Source: Flavobacteriaceae bacterium UBA3339
GTDB lineage: Bacteria > Bacteroidota > Bacteroidia > Flavobacteriales > Flavobacteriaceae
DNA length: 64,000 bases
Direction: 5' to 3'
Assembly: GCA_002360925.1 (NCBI GenBank)
Contig: DERN01000002.1
Span: forward strand, 142,511 to 206,510
Shown here one piece after another: positions 1 to 8,954 of this stretch. A model generated the notes under the pieces. That model ran no database searches. It worked only from the letters and a program-made list of their open reading frames with translations, and was not told the DNA's origin. Position 1 is the stretch's first letter. Each line of letters opens with the position of its first letter. The translations under genes and the position numbers were made by a program.

Positions 1-161
1 ATATCGGGTTCAAAATAAGAGAAAACCTCAACTTTTTGATCGTTTGACAACATGTAAAACGCAATGTTTCTGCTTTTTTGATCTAAAGCTTCTAAATGAT
101 CCGCAATATCTGCTGGATGCTGATTGAACATGAATTTTTCCATAACCTCATTTTTTCTCAT
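1..161 (-). CDS. mgtE: MgtE-like magnesium transporter, N-terminal part only
   Basis: This reading frame runs off the left edge, so only about 53 N-terminal residues are visible. They contain HPADIADHLEALD followed by a second helical repeat ending near YFEPD. That pattern is typical of the MgtE N-terminal domain, the cytosolic Mg2+-sensing superhelix of MgtE channels. Two in-frame ATGs exist, 18 bases apart. I took the outer one, but the inner one (MEKFMFNQHPAD) is equally possible. The channel and CBS domains would lie outside the window. The family call rests on the short motif alone and is moderate. Confidence 0.55.
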   Translation of the reverse strand, partial: MRKNEVMEKFMFNQHPADIADHLEALDQKSRNIAFYMLSNDQKVEVFSYFEPD

Positions 162-418
162 TTGCAAAGGTCGTTTATTCGTATGAGCTTCTCAAACAAA
201 CAGTTGAAAGAAAGTAATTTCTAATCAAATTCTAATTATTTAGAATCAATATTTTTGATCAATTCCATATATAATCAATTTCAAGGAAAACCTACTAAAA
301 TTAATGCTTTAGAAACTTATTTGATTGTTAATTCAAACTAAATATCTCATTTATAAAGCATTAATTCTTTTTTAAATCAAAATAAAGTGATAAGTTTAGT
401 GCTAAATAATCACATTTT

Positions 419-859
419 ATGAAAAATCTATTAACGTTGCTTCTTATTAGTTTATTACCAATTATCTCGTTTTCACAGGGTAAAAATGATGATCTTCTTA
501 AAGATAAAGATTATCTAAAATATGAGGAAGAAGCTTTAGAATTATATTCATCTGTTGCATATCGAGTCCATAGTGAATCATTTTTAGAATTTGTAACAGG
601 ACTTGGAAAAGCAGATTTTGACTTTGAAACTACCGATTTCATGAAATGGTTAAATGAAAATTTTGAAAAAACAGACTTTAAGTCGAAAGAAGAAGCCGTT
701 TTTTATTATACAAAATACAAAACAGCTGCAACAGATGAACTTCAAAATAAAATTACCGAATTACATAAACACGGATATTCATTAAGAGTTAAATATGGTG
801 CTGATTTTGATAATGCTTTTCAAAATATATTAATCAAAGCCTTTAAAACCGACAATTAA
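419..859 (+). CDS. Small secreted protein of unknown function
   Basis: A 146-residue protein with a clear Sec signal peptide: two Lys/Asn residues, a hydrophobic run LLTLLLISLLPII, and a probable cut after SFS. The mature part is charged and mainly helical, with no cysteine and no motif I recognise. It stands alone between an mgtE-like gene on the other strand and a bidirectional terminator, so context gives no function. The start is supported by the signal peptide and the AT-rich leader. Exported small proteins of this kind are common in Flavobacteriaceae. No function is proposed. Confidence 0.7.
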   Translation: MKNLLTLLLISLLPIISFSQGKNDDLLKDKDYLKYEEEALELYSSVAYRVHSESFLEFVTGLGKADFDFETTDFMKWLNENFEKTDFKSKEEAVFYYTKYKTAATDELQNKITELHKHGYSLRVKYGADFDNAFQNILIKAFKTDN

Positions 860-863
860 TTAT

Positions 864-902
864 AAAACCAAAAACGCTTCGAAATGAAGCGTTTTTGGTT
901 TT
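864..902. terminator. Bidirectional intrinsic terminator
   Basis: A 17-bp perfect inverted repeat (AAAACCAAAAACGCTTC) with a 5-base loop, A-rich on the left and T-rich on the right. It can stop transcription from both converging genes, and its right edge includes the stop codon of the LolA-like gene. Confidence 0.85.
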
Positions 903-1527
903 ATAATTGGAATTCGTTATCGTTTATAGAAGCATTTGGTTTTTTATTTAACAACTTTATAATAGAATAATCATTGTTGCCTTCTACAATTTTTATTTCA
1001 GAAACGGTGTTTTCTCCGTTTTTAAACCAAAACGTCACTTGTTTAATGTGTTTGCTCATGTCTTTGTTTTTCGGAGTTAAAACCGTCCATTTTTGCACAT
1101 TATCTTTAAAATATTGAATTGTGAAATTGGTTTCGTCGAACAAATCGCCGGTATAACTGCTCATCATTAATTGTTGTAATTGTCGGAAACGCTTGTTTTT
1201 GTTTAAATCAAAAGACGTTGTTTTGCCTTTATCGTTTCGAACTTTCATCGTATTTCCTATAAACAACATCGCACTTTTTTTAGGCGATGTATATTGCCAA
1301 AGTAATTTTTGACTTTTAAATTTAAAAACGCCCGAAGATTTACTGCTGTTTTTTAAAACGCTTACGTGTTTGGTTTCTTCAAAATCTGATGATAACGATG
1401 TTACTTTTTTAGCTTCGTTTGCAACCGCAGTTTTTAATTGTGATATTTCGGAAGTCGACATTTTATCTTGTGCTTGTGATGAAATTCCCACAAAAATACA
1501 AAACAATAAAATCAATATTTTTTTCAT
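901..1527 (-). CDS. LolA-like outer membrane lipoprotein carrier, last gene of the pigment cluster
   Basis: A 208-residue exported protein with signal peptide MKKILILLFCIFVGISSQA. The mature part has the pattern of LolA-type proteins: an early SLSSDFEETKHVSVL strand and a KFKSQKLLWQYTSP segment matching the usual F-x-R-P-x-x-x-R-W-x-Y region. LolA ferries hydrophobic cargo across the periplasm. Homologues are regular members of aryl polyene and flexirubin clusters, where they are thought to move the lipidic pigment towards the outer membrane. Its ATG overlaps the TGA of the deacetylase gene (ATGA), indicating translational coupling. The cargo is inferred from the neighbours. Confidence 0.75.
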   Translation of the reverse strand: MKKILILLFCIFVGISSQAQDKMSTSEISQLKTAVANEAKKVTSLSSDFEETKHVSVLKNSSKSSGVFKFKSQKLLWQYTSPKKSAMLFIGNTMKVRNDKGKTTSFDLNKNKRFRQLQQLMMSSYTGDLFDETNFTIQYFKDNVQKWTVLTPKNKDMSKHIKQVTFWFKNGENTVSEIKIVEGNNDYSIIKLLNKKPNASINDNEFQL

Positions 1528-2300
1528 TTTTTATATGGATTTAAACGGAACAACTCTGAAATTGTAACCGATTTTAAATTTTTATTTTGTAATTGAATCA
1601 ATAATTGTTCCAAGGTTTTAATCGTTAATTCTCGGTTATCGTGCAATAAAACAACATCTCCTTTTTTTACTTTTGAAAGAATTCGATTCAGAATATCTTC
1701 CGACGATTTTGCAACCGTATCCAACGACCGAATGCTCCAACCAATTGCTTTCATTTTAGAAAGTTGAACGGCTTTGGCAATATTTGGATTTGTTACTCCG
1801 AAAGGCGGTCTAAAAAAAGCCAATTCTTTACCTGTGATTTCTTGAACCGCTTTTGAACATTGTTGAATTTCGTTATAAACTTCATTTGCCGATTTAAAAC
1901 CTATTTGTTTGCTGTGCGTAAACGTATGATTTCCTATTTCGTGACCTTCGTTTATAATTCTTTGAACAATTTCGGGGTATTTTTCGACTTCTTTTCCAAT
2001 ACAAAAAAAAGTCGCTTTCATGTCGTATTCCTTCAGCAAATCCAAAACTTTATTTGTTAATGGATGCGGACCGTCGTCAAAAGTTAACGCCATTTTAGAT
2101 TCCGAAATTTCTTTTGGAACATGATATGCTTCTAAGAAATAATTCTGTCGAATATCGAACGATCCCCAAGCCGAAATTCCAATCCACAAAAAAAGCCAAA
2201 TCAACAATGCGTAAAAAGGTAAAAAAGCAACATAAATCGCAATGAGAATGCTTGTTGTTCCTAAAATTCCTACATACGATATGTAACGATGTTTTAGCAT
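1524..2300 (-). CDS. Membrane-anchored polysaccharide deacetylase (NodB fold)
   Basis: Residues about 7-50 form two hydrophobic membrane segments. The NodB homology domain follows with its full motif set: ALTFDDGPHP (Asp75, Asp76), GHEIGNHTFTHS (metal-binding His125 and His129), RPPFG, and LLHD near the end. The family removes N- or O-acetyl groups from glycans using a divalent metal. Here it sits in the pigment operon, overlapping the genes on either side. Similar genes recur in flexirubin clusters, but the substrate there is not known to me. It could modify a sugar or an ester of the pigment, or be unrelated to it. Confidence 0.8.
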   Translation of the reverse strand: MLKHRYISYVGILGTTSILIAIYVAFLPFYALLIWLFLWIGISAWGSFDIRQNYFLEAYHVPKEISESKMALTFDDGPHPLTNKVLDLLKEYDMKATFFCIGKEVEKYPEIVQRIINEGHEIGNHTFTHSKQIGFKSANEVYNEIQQCSKAVQEITGKELAFFRPPFGVTNPNIAKAVQLSKMKAIGWSIRSLDTVAKSSEDILNRILSKVKKGDVVLLHDNRELTIKTLEQLLIQLQNKNLKSVTISELFRLNPYKK

Positions 2301-3346
2301 TTTTTAAGCAAAATAAAGCCAATATCGGTTCCGTTTGAATGATGAACCAACAAAGTGTTTTCTAATTTTTTATGCTTCGATTCTGTGTATTGAAGAATTT
2401 TAGGAAACGTTTGTTTTTGTAAAACTTCGGCAGCCATTTTTAAACCAAAAGCCGAAGCTGTTTCGTAACTTCCCGAAATATGCTGATAATATCCAAACGA
2501 AGAATTTGAAAAAACAGATTGAATTTCTTCATAAAAAGCTTGTTGACTTTGATCAGCATTTACGCCTAAAAACACCACATCAATTTCGTCTTTTGTTAAT
2601 TGATTTCGATTTAAAAACGTTTCGACAGAAGCTTCCATCGAAATAGGAAACTGATTCCAAATTTGAACATCGACAATTTCGGCTAACGATTCCGACTTTT
2701 TTTCGTTCGAAACCAAAAAGAAAGTAGCACCTTCGCTATAAGTCATTCCGTTTGTTTTCGGATTTTTAAAATCAATCGAATCTTCCGCTTTTTTTACTTT
2801 TCCAATCAACGAATACAATTCAAGCGTGTACGGAGCAATTTCATCAACTCCGCCAACTAAAATTTGATTTTTATCTTGAAATTTGATTTGCATGAATGCA
2901 TCAAACAACGCACTTTCGAACGAATTCGATCCGTTTACATACGTAAAATTGTACGCTTTACATTGCCAATGCAACGCAATTTGCGCCGCAACGGTATTAT
3001 GTGTAGATTGAATAAAAGAAGTTGGCGTTAAATATTCTTCCTGATTTTCTACGATAGAACCTAAAAATTTTTCCGAATCTTCGATACAGCCTAAAGCCGT
3101 TCCTACAATAATAGCATCTAATTCTTGATTTTCGCTTTTTTTCAACGCTTCATTTGCAGCGTAAATACTCATCTTAATTCCTTTCGCCATTCTGCGACTC
3201 ATTGCCGGAGCAATTAATTCTTTGTACGAAGGTTGTTGTGCGTAATTTACGTTTTCAATTGTTTTTGGTTCTTCATGAAAAACATCAAAATCTGTTGCTT
3301 GAATTGAGACATTTCCCGCGCTATTGATATACATTTTCTTTTGCAT
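2294..3346 (-). CDS. Ketosynthase-like protein lacking the active-site Cys (chain-length-factor type)
   Basis: A 350-residue thiolase-fold protein resembling FabF-type ketosynthases but shorter. Where active KS proteins have T-A-C-S-S, this one reads NGSNSFESAL, leaving Ser140 at the Cys position. The usual HGTAT histidine motif is also missing (FLGVNAD instead). Aryl polyene systems pair an active KS with such a dead partner, the chain length factor, in an obligate heterodimer. The gene lies 3 bases after an active KS gene, consistent with co-translation and pairing. I infer the CLF role from this order and the lost residues. A second in-frame ATG four codons in is also possible. Confidence 0.75.
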   Translation of the reverse strand: MQKKMYINSAGNVSIQATDFDVFHEEPKTIENVNYAQQPSYKELIAPAMSRRMAKGIKMSIYAANEALKKSENQELDAIIVGTALGCIEDSEKFLGSIVENQEEYLTPTSFIQSTHNTVAAQIALHWQCKAYNFTYVNGSNSFESALFDAFMQIKFQDKNQILVGGVDEIAPYTLELYSLIGKVKKAEDSIDFKNPKTNGMTYSEGATFFLVSNEKKSESLAEIVDVQIWNQFPISMEASVETFLNRNQLTKDEIDVVFLGVNADQSQQAFYEEIQSVFSNSSFGYYQHISGSYETASAFGLKMAAEVLQKQTFPKILQYTESKHKKLENTLLVHHSNGTDIGFILLKKC

Positions 3347-3349
3347 AAT

Positions 3350-4543
3350 CTACGATTTTGAAAAAATAAGTGTAGAACAATTTCCTCCGAATCCAAACGA
3401 GTTAGATAAAACATAATCGATCGGGTGGGAGTGAAGCTCGGTTTCTGGAATCAGATTGAATTCTTCCATCGGAGTAGAAAAATTAAGATTCGGAAAAACA
3501 ACCTGATGTTGCAATGCCAATAAACTGTAAACCGCTTCAATTGCAGCCGCAGCCGCTAATGTATGACCTGTAAATGCTTTGGTTGAACTGAATTTTGGAA
3601 CCGAATCGAATATGCGTAGCAAAGCTCTTCCTTCCGACAAATCGTTATTGGGAGTTGCCGTTCCGTGTACGTTGATATAATCAATCTGATTAGATGAAAT
3701 TTCTGCTTTTTCGAATGCTTTTTTCATAGCTAAAAAAGCGCCTTCGCCATTTTCTGAAGAAGCGGTTTGGTGATACGCATCGTTTGCATTTCCGTATCCT
3801 ACAACATAACCCAATACTTTTTTGTTCTGCTTTTGAACACATTCATCCGATTCTAAAACAAGAAAAGCCGCAGCTTCTCCTAAATTCAACCCTTTTCGGT
3901 TTTGATCAAATGGCGTATTATCGGTATCCGACAAAATCATCAAGGTTTTAAATCCGTTAATTGTAAACTTACTTAAAGCATCGGTTCCACCTACAATAAC
4001 ACGATCTAAATAACCATTTTCGATCATTTGCGCGCCCAACATAATGGCATTTGCCGCCGAAGAGCACGCTGTTGAAATCGTAGTAACAAAACCTTTAATT
4101 CCTAAATAATCGGCTATTTTATTGGTGCTATCGCCCGCATGATGACTTGAAATAAACGGAATATATTCCGGATGTTCGTTGTATTTTTTATAATGTTTTT
4201 CGGTAAAATCCATTCCACCAACACTTGTAGAAGAAATCAAACCTACATTTAAAACATCGTTTGGTTTTAATTGCGCCTGATCAAAAGCTTGTTTAGCAGC
4301 CAATGCGCCCAACAAAGCCGTGCGTGTAAAGGTATTGGTTGAATCTAAACCCAATAACTGAATTAACTCGTCGTTACTTTTCTTGATTTCGCCCACTTTA
4401 ATGCTCGAAGCTTGTTTGGATTCGAAAAGTTCTAAACGAGAAATTCCGGTTTTTTTAGACATAAGCGCATGAAAATTTTCTTCAACCGTCATTCCGATTG
4501 CAGAAACAATTCCCATGCCCGTTATAGCTACTTTTTTCTGCAT
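3350..4543 (-). CDS. Beta-ketoacyl-ACP synthase (FabF/KAS II type)
   Basis: A 397-residue complete condensing enzyme. The catalytic triad is intact: Cys160 in ISTACSSAANA, His293 in NVHGTATPNND, and His327 in AFTGHTLAAA. It should perform decarboxylating Claisen condensation of malonyl-ACP with a growing acyl chain. It begins in the stop region of the ACP gene upstream and is followed immediately by the cysteine-less KS homologue, so it is the likely active half of an aryl-polyene KS-CLF pair. The product is inferred from the cluster. Sequence alone does not show which of the three KS enzymes builds the polyene. Confidence 0.88.
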   Translation of the reverse strand: MQKKVAITGMGIVSAIGMTVEENFHALMSKKTGISRLELFESKQASSIKVGEIKKSNDELIQLLGLDSTNTFTRTALLGALAAKQAFDQAQLKPNDVLNVGLISSTSVGGMDFTEKHYKKYNEHPEYIPFISSHHAGDSTNKIADYLGIKGFVTTISTACSSAANAIMLGAQMIENGYLDRVIVGGTDALSKFTINGFKTLMILSDTDNTPFDQNRKGLNLGEAAAFLVLESDECVQKQNKKVLGYVVGYGNANDAYHQTASSENGEGAFLAMKKAFEKAEISSNQIDYINVHGTATPNNDLSEGRALLRIFDSVPKFSSTKAFTGHTLAAAAAIEAVYSLLALQHQVVFPNLNFSTPMEEFNLIPETELHSHPIDYVLSNSFGFGGNCSTLIFSKS

Positions 4544-4800
4544 TATTTTGTGCGGTTATCGGCAATAAATTGTGCCATTGTAGCTACCGATTCAAAAATT
4601 TCTTTTCCTTGTTTTGGATCAGCTAATTTAATTCCGTATTCTTTATCTAACAACACGATTAACTCTAAAGCATCGATCGAATCCAATCCTAAACCATCGC
4701 CAAATAACGGATCGTTGTCCTGAATTTCTTCTATAGCAATATCTTCTAAGTTTAAAACGTCTATAATTTTTTCTTTCAATTCTTGTTTTAATGCTTCCAT
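4543..4800 (-). CDS. Acyl carrier protein
   Basis: An 85-residue acidic helical protein with the phosphopantetheine site GLGLDSIDALELIV; Ser41 carries the arm. It is the first of two ACPs in the pigment cluster and has the DSI form of the motif rather than DSL. Its stop overlaps the start of the ketosynthase gene, and its ATG overlaps the stop of the preceding gene (TAATG), so the three are probably translated together. It probably carries the intermediates handled by the adjacent KS and KS-like pair. A phosphopantetheinyl transferase is needed, but none is in the window. Confidence 0.92.
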   Translation of the reverse strand: MEALKQELKEKIIDVLNLEDIAIEEIQDNDPLFGDGLGLDSIDALELIVLLDKEYGIKLADPKQGKEIFESVATMAQFIADNRTK

Positions 4801-5393
4801 TATTCTCTAACTATTTTGGTTATATTTTTACTGTTATGTTCTAAAATTCCTTCTTTTTCAACCATATAAAATTGCGCTTCATATGAATTTTGAAGTTTAT
4901 GAATCCAAGCGCAAAACACTTTATTCGCTTTTTGGGTTTTCAATAAATAATTGGCATAAGATTCCATTGTTTCGACAGGAAATTCATCTGAAACAAAAAA
5001 ACAACTTTCGGTTTGCAATTGATGTCGAATACTGACTTCGCCAATCGTAATATTGGGCAATGTATAGACAAAAACCGCCGGACTTGGAAAGAAGTTTTCT
5101 TCGGTTTGAATGGTTTCTTGATGACGTAAATCGGTCTCTAAACTTGCTTCGCTATTGCTGAATAACAACGCAATTTCTTTATCAGATTCGTCTGCTAACA
5201 TCCATTCAGATCCTACAAAAGCCAATTTGCACAAATCGTCCATTTTGTAGAATTTTGGATACGAAACGGAACGATTCTTAAATAATTCCTTGATCATTTC
5301 GGACCAATCTTCTTGCGTGGACTGAAATTGCAATTGACCATTGAGCCACACTTTGCCTTCCGATATTTTTAAATATTTGCTAATGTAATACAT
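4800..5393 (-). CDS. Pigment-cluster protein of unknown function, possibly a ketosynthase relic
   Basis: A 197-residue cytosolic protein without signal peptide or membrane segment. I do not recognise a characterised family. The stretch ALLFSNSEASLETDLRHQ and then PSPAVFVYTLPNITIGEVSIRH resembles the core of FabF-type thiolase folds but lacks the Cys and His catalytic motifs and is half the usual length. Similar small proteins occur beside ACP genes in flexirubin clusters. It is embedded between an active KS and an ACP with one-base stop/start overlap, so a structural or accessory role in the synthase is plausible. This is inference. Confidence 0.6.
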   Translation of the reverse strand: MYYISKYLKISEGKVWLNGQLQFQSTQEDWSEMIKELFKNRSVSYPKFYKMDDLCKLAFVGSEWMLADESDKEIALLFSNSEASLETDLRHQETIQTEENFFPSPAVFVYTLPNITIGEVSIRHQLQTESCFFVSDEFPVETMESYANYLLKTQKANKVFCAWIHKLQNSYEAQFYMVEKEGILEHNSKNITKIVRE

Positions 5394-5404
5394 TAATCTT
5401 AATT

Positions 5405-6517
5405 CTATTTTTTAAAAATCATTGCCGAATTGCTACCGCCAAAGCCAGAAGCCGTTTTCAATGCAATTTGCATCGGTTTTTCGGTTACTTTTTGAATGAT
5501 GTTAATAGGCTGCGAAACGCCTAATTTTTGAAATCCGAACGAAGGTAAATACACGTTTTTTTTCATGCATTGCCATGTAATAATACTTTCTAACAATCCC
5601 GAAGCGCCCAAAGTATGACCAAAATATCCTTTTAAACTGTTCATAGGAACTTGAAGTAAATGAGCGCGCTGAAATGCAATACTTTCCATTTCGTCGTTAT
5701 ACACTGTTGCGGTCCCGTGAGCCGAAATAAAATCGATTTCTTTTGCTGCTATTTGCGCCTCGTTCAACGCTTTTTCAATACTTAAATACAATCCTTCGCC
5801 TGTTCGAGAAGGTCCCGAAATATGATTGGCATCGTTTATATTTGCTTCGCCAATAATTTCAATTCCGTCTTCATCTTTTTGATTCGAAACATAAACAGCT
5901 GCCGAAGCTTCGCCTAAATTTACACCTTTTCTATTTTCGTCATAAGGCTGGCAAACTTCATGGCTCATTGCTTGAAACGATTGAAAACCTGAAATAACAA
6001 ACGGAGTTAATTCATCGACTGCAACAACAAATACATCGGTTGTTTGTTCCATTTGAATTAATCTTTTGGCAACCGAAAGCGCCATAACTCCTGAAACACA
6101 AGCATTTGAAACGATTATTGGAGTTTTTTGAAAACAAAAATATGCTTGAACATTTTCAGCCGAAACCGATAAATGTGCTGCTTCTATATGATGTTGTTCT
6201 AATGCACCGATATTTCCTTTCGTGGTTGAAACGATTAAAAGCGTATTAGGTTTAATTCCGTATTTTTCTATTAAAGGTTTTAAAGTCGCAATCATTAACT
6301 TTTCAATTCTTGTGTATTCTTTCGGAATATTTAAAGATTCGAAATGTTTTTCTAACAATTGATCTTCTATTTTTGAAGCATAAATCGTTCCAATAGATTT
6401 AGAAAAAGGAATAGGACGAATTCCCGATTTTCCATCGCAAAGTGCACTAAAATTTTCTTCGACCGAAAAGCCAAGTGCTGTTATTAAATTTGATTTATGT
6501 ACATATACTTTTTGCAT
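5405..6517 (-). CDS. Beta-ketoacyl-ACP synthase
   Basis: A 370-residue FabF-like condensing enzyme with complete triad: Cys140 in VSNACVSGVMAL, His267 in SAHGTATVYND, His301 in GYFGHTLGASG. I chose the ATG that forms TAATG with the stop of the thioesterase gene, because the longer frame (nine extra codons) would run into that gene. It is the second active KS of the cluster. It may initiate or extend the aryl polyene chain or make the alkyl chains consumed by DarB. The sequence does not decide between these. Confidence 0.87.
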   Translation of the reverse strand: MQKVYVHKSNLITALGFSVEENFSALCDGKSGIRPIPFSKSIGTIYASKIEDQLLEKHFESLNIPKEYTRIEKLMIATLKPLIEKYGIKPNTLLIVSTTKGNIGALEQHHIEAAHLSVSAENVQAYFCFQKTPIIVSNACVSGVMALSVAKRLIQMEQTTDVFVVAVDELTPFVISGFQSFQAMSHEVCQPYDENRKGVNLGEASAAVYVSNQKDEDGIEIIGEANINDANHISGPSRTGEGLYLSIEKALNEAQIAAKEIDFISAHGTATVYNDEMESIAFQRAHLLQVPMNSLKGYFGHTLGASGLLESIITWQCMKKNVYLPSFGFQKLGVSQPINIIQKVTEKPMQIALKTASGFGGSNSAMIFKK

Positions 6518-6963
6518 TATTTTAAACCTACTTTTTGTTTCCACAATTCGAAAAATTCTGGAGTATTTAAGATTAAATTCCCTTGTAAATCAGTAAAAAC
6601 CTGAACAGTTTCGCCTATACAAACCAATTCGTGTTGTGCATTGAAAATTTGAAAATGGAAACACATTTTAGCTGCCAAATCATCGATAAAAGTTGTAACA
6701 ATATAAGCATCATCGGCATATTTTAAAGGTCGTTTGTGTTCGCTTAACATTTTTACAATGGGCGTTGCAAAACCTTGATCTTGCACATGTTTGTACGAAA
6801 TACCAAAATGACGACCAAAAGCTTCGCGACCATCTTCGAAATAATCTACATAATTTCCGTGCCACACAATTCCTAAAGCATCGGTTTGATTGAATTTTAC
6901 CTTAAAATGCTCGGTGTGTTGCAAAATATTTTTACCCTTAAACAGTTCTTTTTTTCTTGTCAT
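6517..6963 (-). CDS. Acyl-CoA/acyl-ACP thioesterase, 4-hydroxybenzoyl-CoA thioesterase family
   Basis: A single hotdog-fold domain of about 148 residues. The motif QTDALGIVWHGNYVDYFED is the family signature, with the catalytic Asp followed by G-x-V-x-x-x-x-Y. Members hydrolyse acyl thioesters. Thioesterases of this type occur in aryl polyene clusters and may release or proofread chains. The start is uncertain: an ATG four codons further upstream exists, and either choice overlaps the permease gene by 26-38 bases. The stop is coupled to the KS gene downstream. Confidence 0.8.
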   Translation of the reverse strand: MTRKKELFKGKNILQHTEHFKVKFNQTDALGIVWHGNYVDYFEDGREAFGRHFGISYKHVQDQGFATPIVKMLSEHKRPLKYADDAYIVTTFIDDLAAKMCFHFQIFNAQHELVCIGETVQVFTDLQGNLILNTPEFFELWKQKVGLK

Positions 6964-8212
6964 ACACAAATACAATGGTTAAAAACACCACTGAAAACAA
7001 AGTTAAACATAACATTTCAGGTACGATATCAATAAGCGAACCATTTCTTAACACAATATCGTAATATCCGTTTAAAGCCCAATGCATAGGCGATATTTTA
7101 GAAATTTGCTGCATGGTTTCGGACATCGCAAAAACCGGAATCCAAACGCCACCAACTGCTGCTAAAATAACAGTAAATGTTGCGCCAAAAGGAGCCGATT
7201 GTTCTTGAGTCTTTGCTACGATTCCGACTAAAATTCCCAATGAAATTGCAGTTAATCCGGCAGTTAAGGTCATAATAGACATTAAGAACAATTGATTTAA
7301 CGAAATAGCCAAATCGGGTAATTGCATAAACGGAAAAACTAATTTTGCTACGATTACAATTGCAAAAAACTGCAACAAACAAATAATTAAATACGTGATT
7401 ATTTTTCCGAAATATAAAACAACATGAGATGTAGGACTACTTAATATTCTAAGATAGGTTCCTTGATTTTTTTCTTTTACAATGTTGATAGACAATGGAA
7501 TGATGATAAAGAAAACCGCAAATAAAGTCCAAGCCGGAACGTTGTGTTGAACTGAATTTGGTCGGACTTCTTCATTGTTTTTAACAGGAAGAATTTCATT
7601 AAAATCGATCAATTTTTCATTTTGAATCATTGAAGTTGAACCTCCTAACTGACTTTCGAATGTTTTGTAAATACTTTGGTTTTCTAACTGAAGTACCATT
7701 TTATCAATACTGCTTTTCATTCCGTTTTTAAAAGCCACTTGCGTCGCTGGATCAAAATACAAAGCAATTTCTTTCTTCTTTAATTCAACAGGTTCGTACG
7801 TTGCGGTTGCCATTCCCATTTCTTCCAACAAAGCATCGACATTTTGACGGACTTTAATTTGAAGATCTTGTGTTAAACGCTCTGGAAGCACGATTCCCAT
7901 TTGATATTTCCCTTTAAAAACAGCTTCTTGCGCCATTTTTTGAGTAATTGGTTTGTTGTTTAAAGAATCAATTAAAGTGAAGTTTTGAGAATTGGTCAAT
8001 TCTTCTTTTAATTGATATGAAATGCTGTCCTGATCTTGATCGATCCACAAAATAGGAATTTTCGAAGCGCCCACATCCTGATAGGTACTATCTTGAATCG
8101 ATGTAACCATAACAACCAAAATAATCGGCATTAGGAATAAAATAATCAATCCGCCAAAATCGCGGAATAACAATTTCATTTCCTTTAAAATCGATTGTTT
8201 TAATTTAAACAT
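6938..8212 (-). CDS. ABC-2 type transporter permease
   Basis: A 424-residue membrane protein. One transmembrane helix near residues 17-38 (LIILFLMPIILVVMVTS) is followed by a large extracytoplasmic domain to about residue 225, then five or six helices. This layout is typical of ABC2_membrane_3 exporters. It overlaps the gene of its ATPase by 8 bases, so the two form a transporter. Aryl polyene clusters often use an MMPL/RND exporter instead. None is present here, so this ABC system is the best candidate for exporting the pigment or a precursor across the inner membrane. The substrate is inferred from location. Confidence 0.85.
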   Translation of the reverse strand: MFKLKQSILKEMKLLFRDFGGLIILFLMPIILVVMVTSIQDSTYQDVGASKIPILWIDQDQDSISYQLKEELTNSQNFTLIDSLNNKPITQKMAQEAVFKGKYQMGIVLPERLTQDLQIKVRQNVDALLEEMGMATATYEPVELKKKEIALYFDPATQVAFKNGMKSSIDKMVLQLENQSIYKTFESQLGGSTSMIQNEKLIDFNEILPVKNNEEVRPNSVQHNVPAWTLFAVFFIIIPLSINIVKEKNQGTYLRILSSPTSHVVLYFGKIITYLIICLLQFFAIVIVAKLVFPFMQLPDLAISLNQLFLMSIMTLTAGLTAISLGILVGIVAKTQEQSAPFGATFTVILAAVGGVWIPVFAMSETMQQISKISPMHWALNGYYDIVLRNGSLIDIVPEMLCLTLFSVVFLTIVFVYDKKKRTV

Positions 8213-8954
8213 CTCTCAACTTTTTTCCGGTTAAAGCAATAAAAACTTCCTCTAAATTTTGTGCATTTGGAACCTGTTTTATCAATTCGGTTGTTTTATC
8301 TTGCGCAAAAATAGTTCCTTGATCAATAATAGCGATATGCGTACAAAAATCTTGCGCTTCGGCCATTAAATGCGACGTATAAACAATAGTTGTTCCGTTT
8401 GTATTTAACGTTTTTAAAAACGAAATAATTACAGCGCGAGATTGCACATCGACACCTACAGTTGGTTCGTCTAAAAACAATACTTTTGGTTCGTGTAAAA
8501 TTCCTGCAATAAGATTGACTCTTCGTTTCATTCCACCCGAAAAGGTCTGAATTTTCTTATGCATGAAGTTTTCTAAACCCAATTGCTGTAAATGAAAAAC
8601 GATTTTTTCTTTTAATTTGGCTGACGGAATATTATACAAACTGCCAAAATATAGTAAGTTTTCGTAAGCTGTTAAAGTAGGATAAAGTGCGTATTCTTGC
8701 GGAACAATACCAATTATTGATTTTATTTTCTTTGTTTGTGTTTCGGCATCTAATTCATCGATTTTAAAAGTACCCGAAGTAGGTTTTATCAATCCACAAA
8801 GTATTGAAATCAATGTTGTTTTCCCAGCTCCGTTTGGACCTAAAAGTCCGAAAATAGATTGTTTGGGAATATTTAAATCAACCGATTTTAACGAGTAATA
8901 ATCGCTTGATTTGTATTTTTTTGTCAATGCTTCTATAGAAATTATCGCGCTCAT
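8205..8954 (-). CDS. ABC transporter ATP-binding protein
   Basis: A 249-residue nucleotide-binding domain with Walker A GLLGPNGAGKTT, a Q-loop region near VPQEYALYP, the signature TFSGGMKRRVNL, Walker B VLFLDEPTVGVD and an H-loop in YTSHLM. It resembles the multidrug/lipid exporter ATPases that pair with ABC-2 permeases. Its 3' end overlaps the permease start, and its own start overlaps the stop of the BtrH-like gene, so it is part of the pigment operon. It should power export together with the permease. The transported molecule is not proven by sequence. Confidence 0.92.
   Translation of the reverse strand: MSAIISIEALTKKYKSSDYYSLKSVDLNIPKQSIFGLLGPNGAGKTTLISILCGLIKPTSGTFKIDELDAETQTKKIKSIIGIVPQEYALYPTLTAYENLLYFGSLYNIPSAKLKEKIVFHLQQLGLENFMHKKIQTFSGGMKRRVNLIAGILHEPKVLFLDEPTVGVDVQSRAVIISFLKTLNTNGTTIVYTSHLMAEAQDFCTHIAIIDQGTIFAQDKTTELIKQVPNAQNLEEVFIALTGKKLRDV

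Noticed and set aside
5405..6544. Longer start for the second ketosynthase
   Set aside because: It would overlap the thioesterase gene by 28 bases, whereas the next ATG forms a TAATG junction and matches the usual KS N-terminus.
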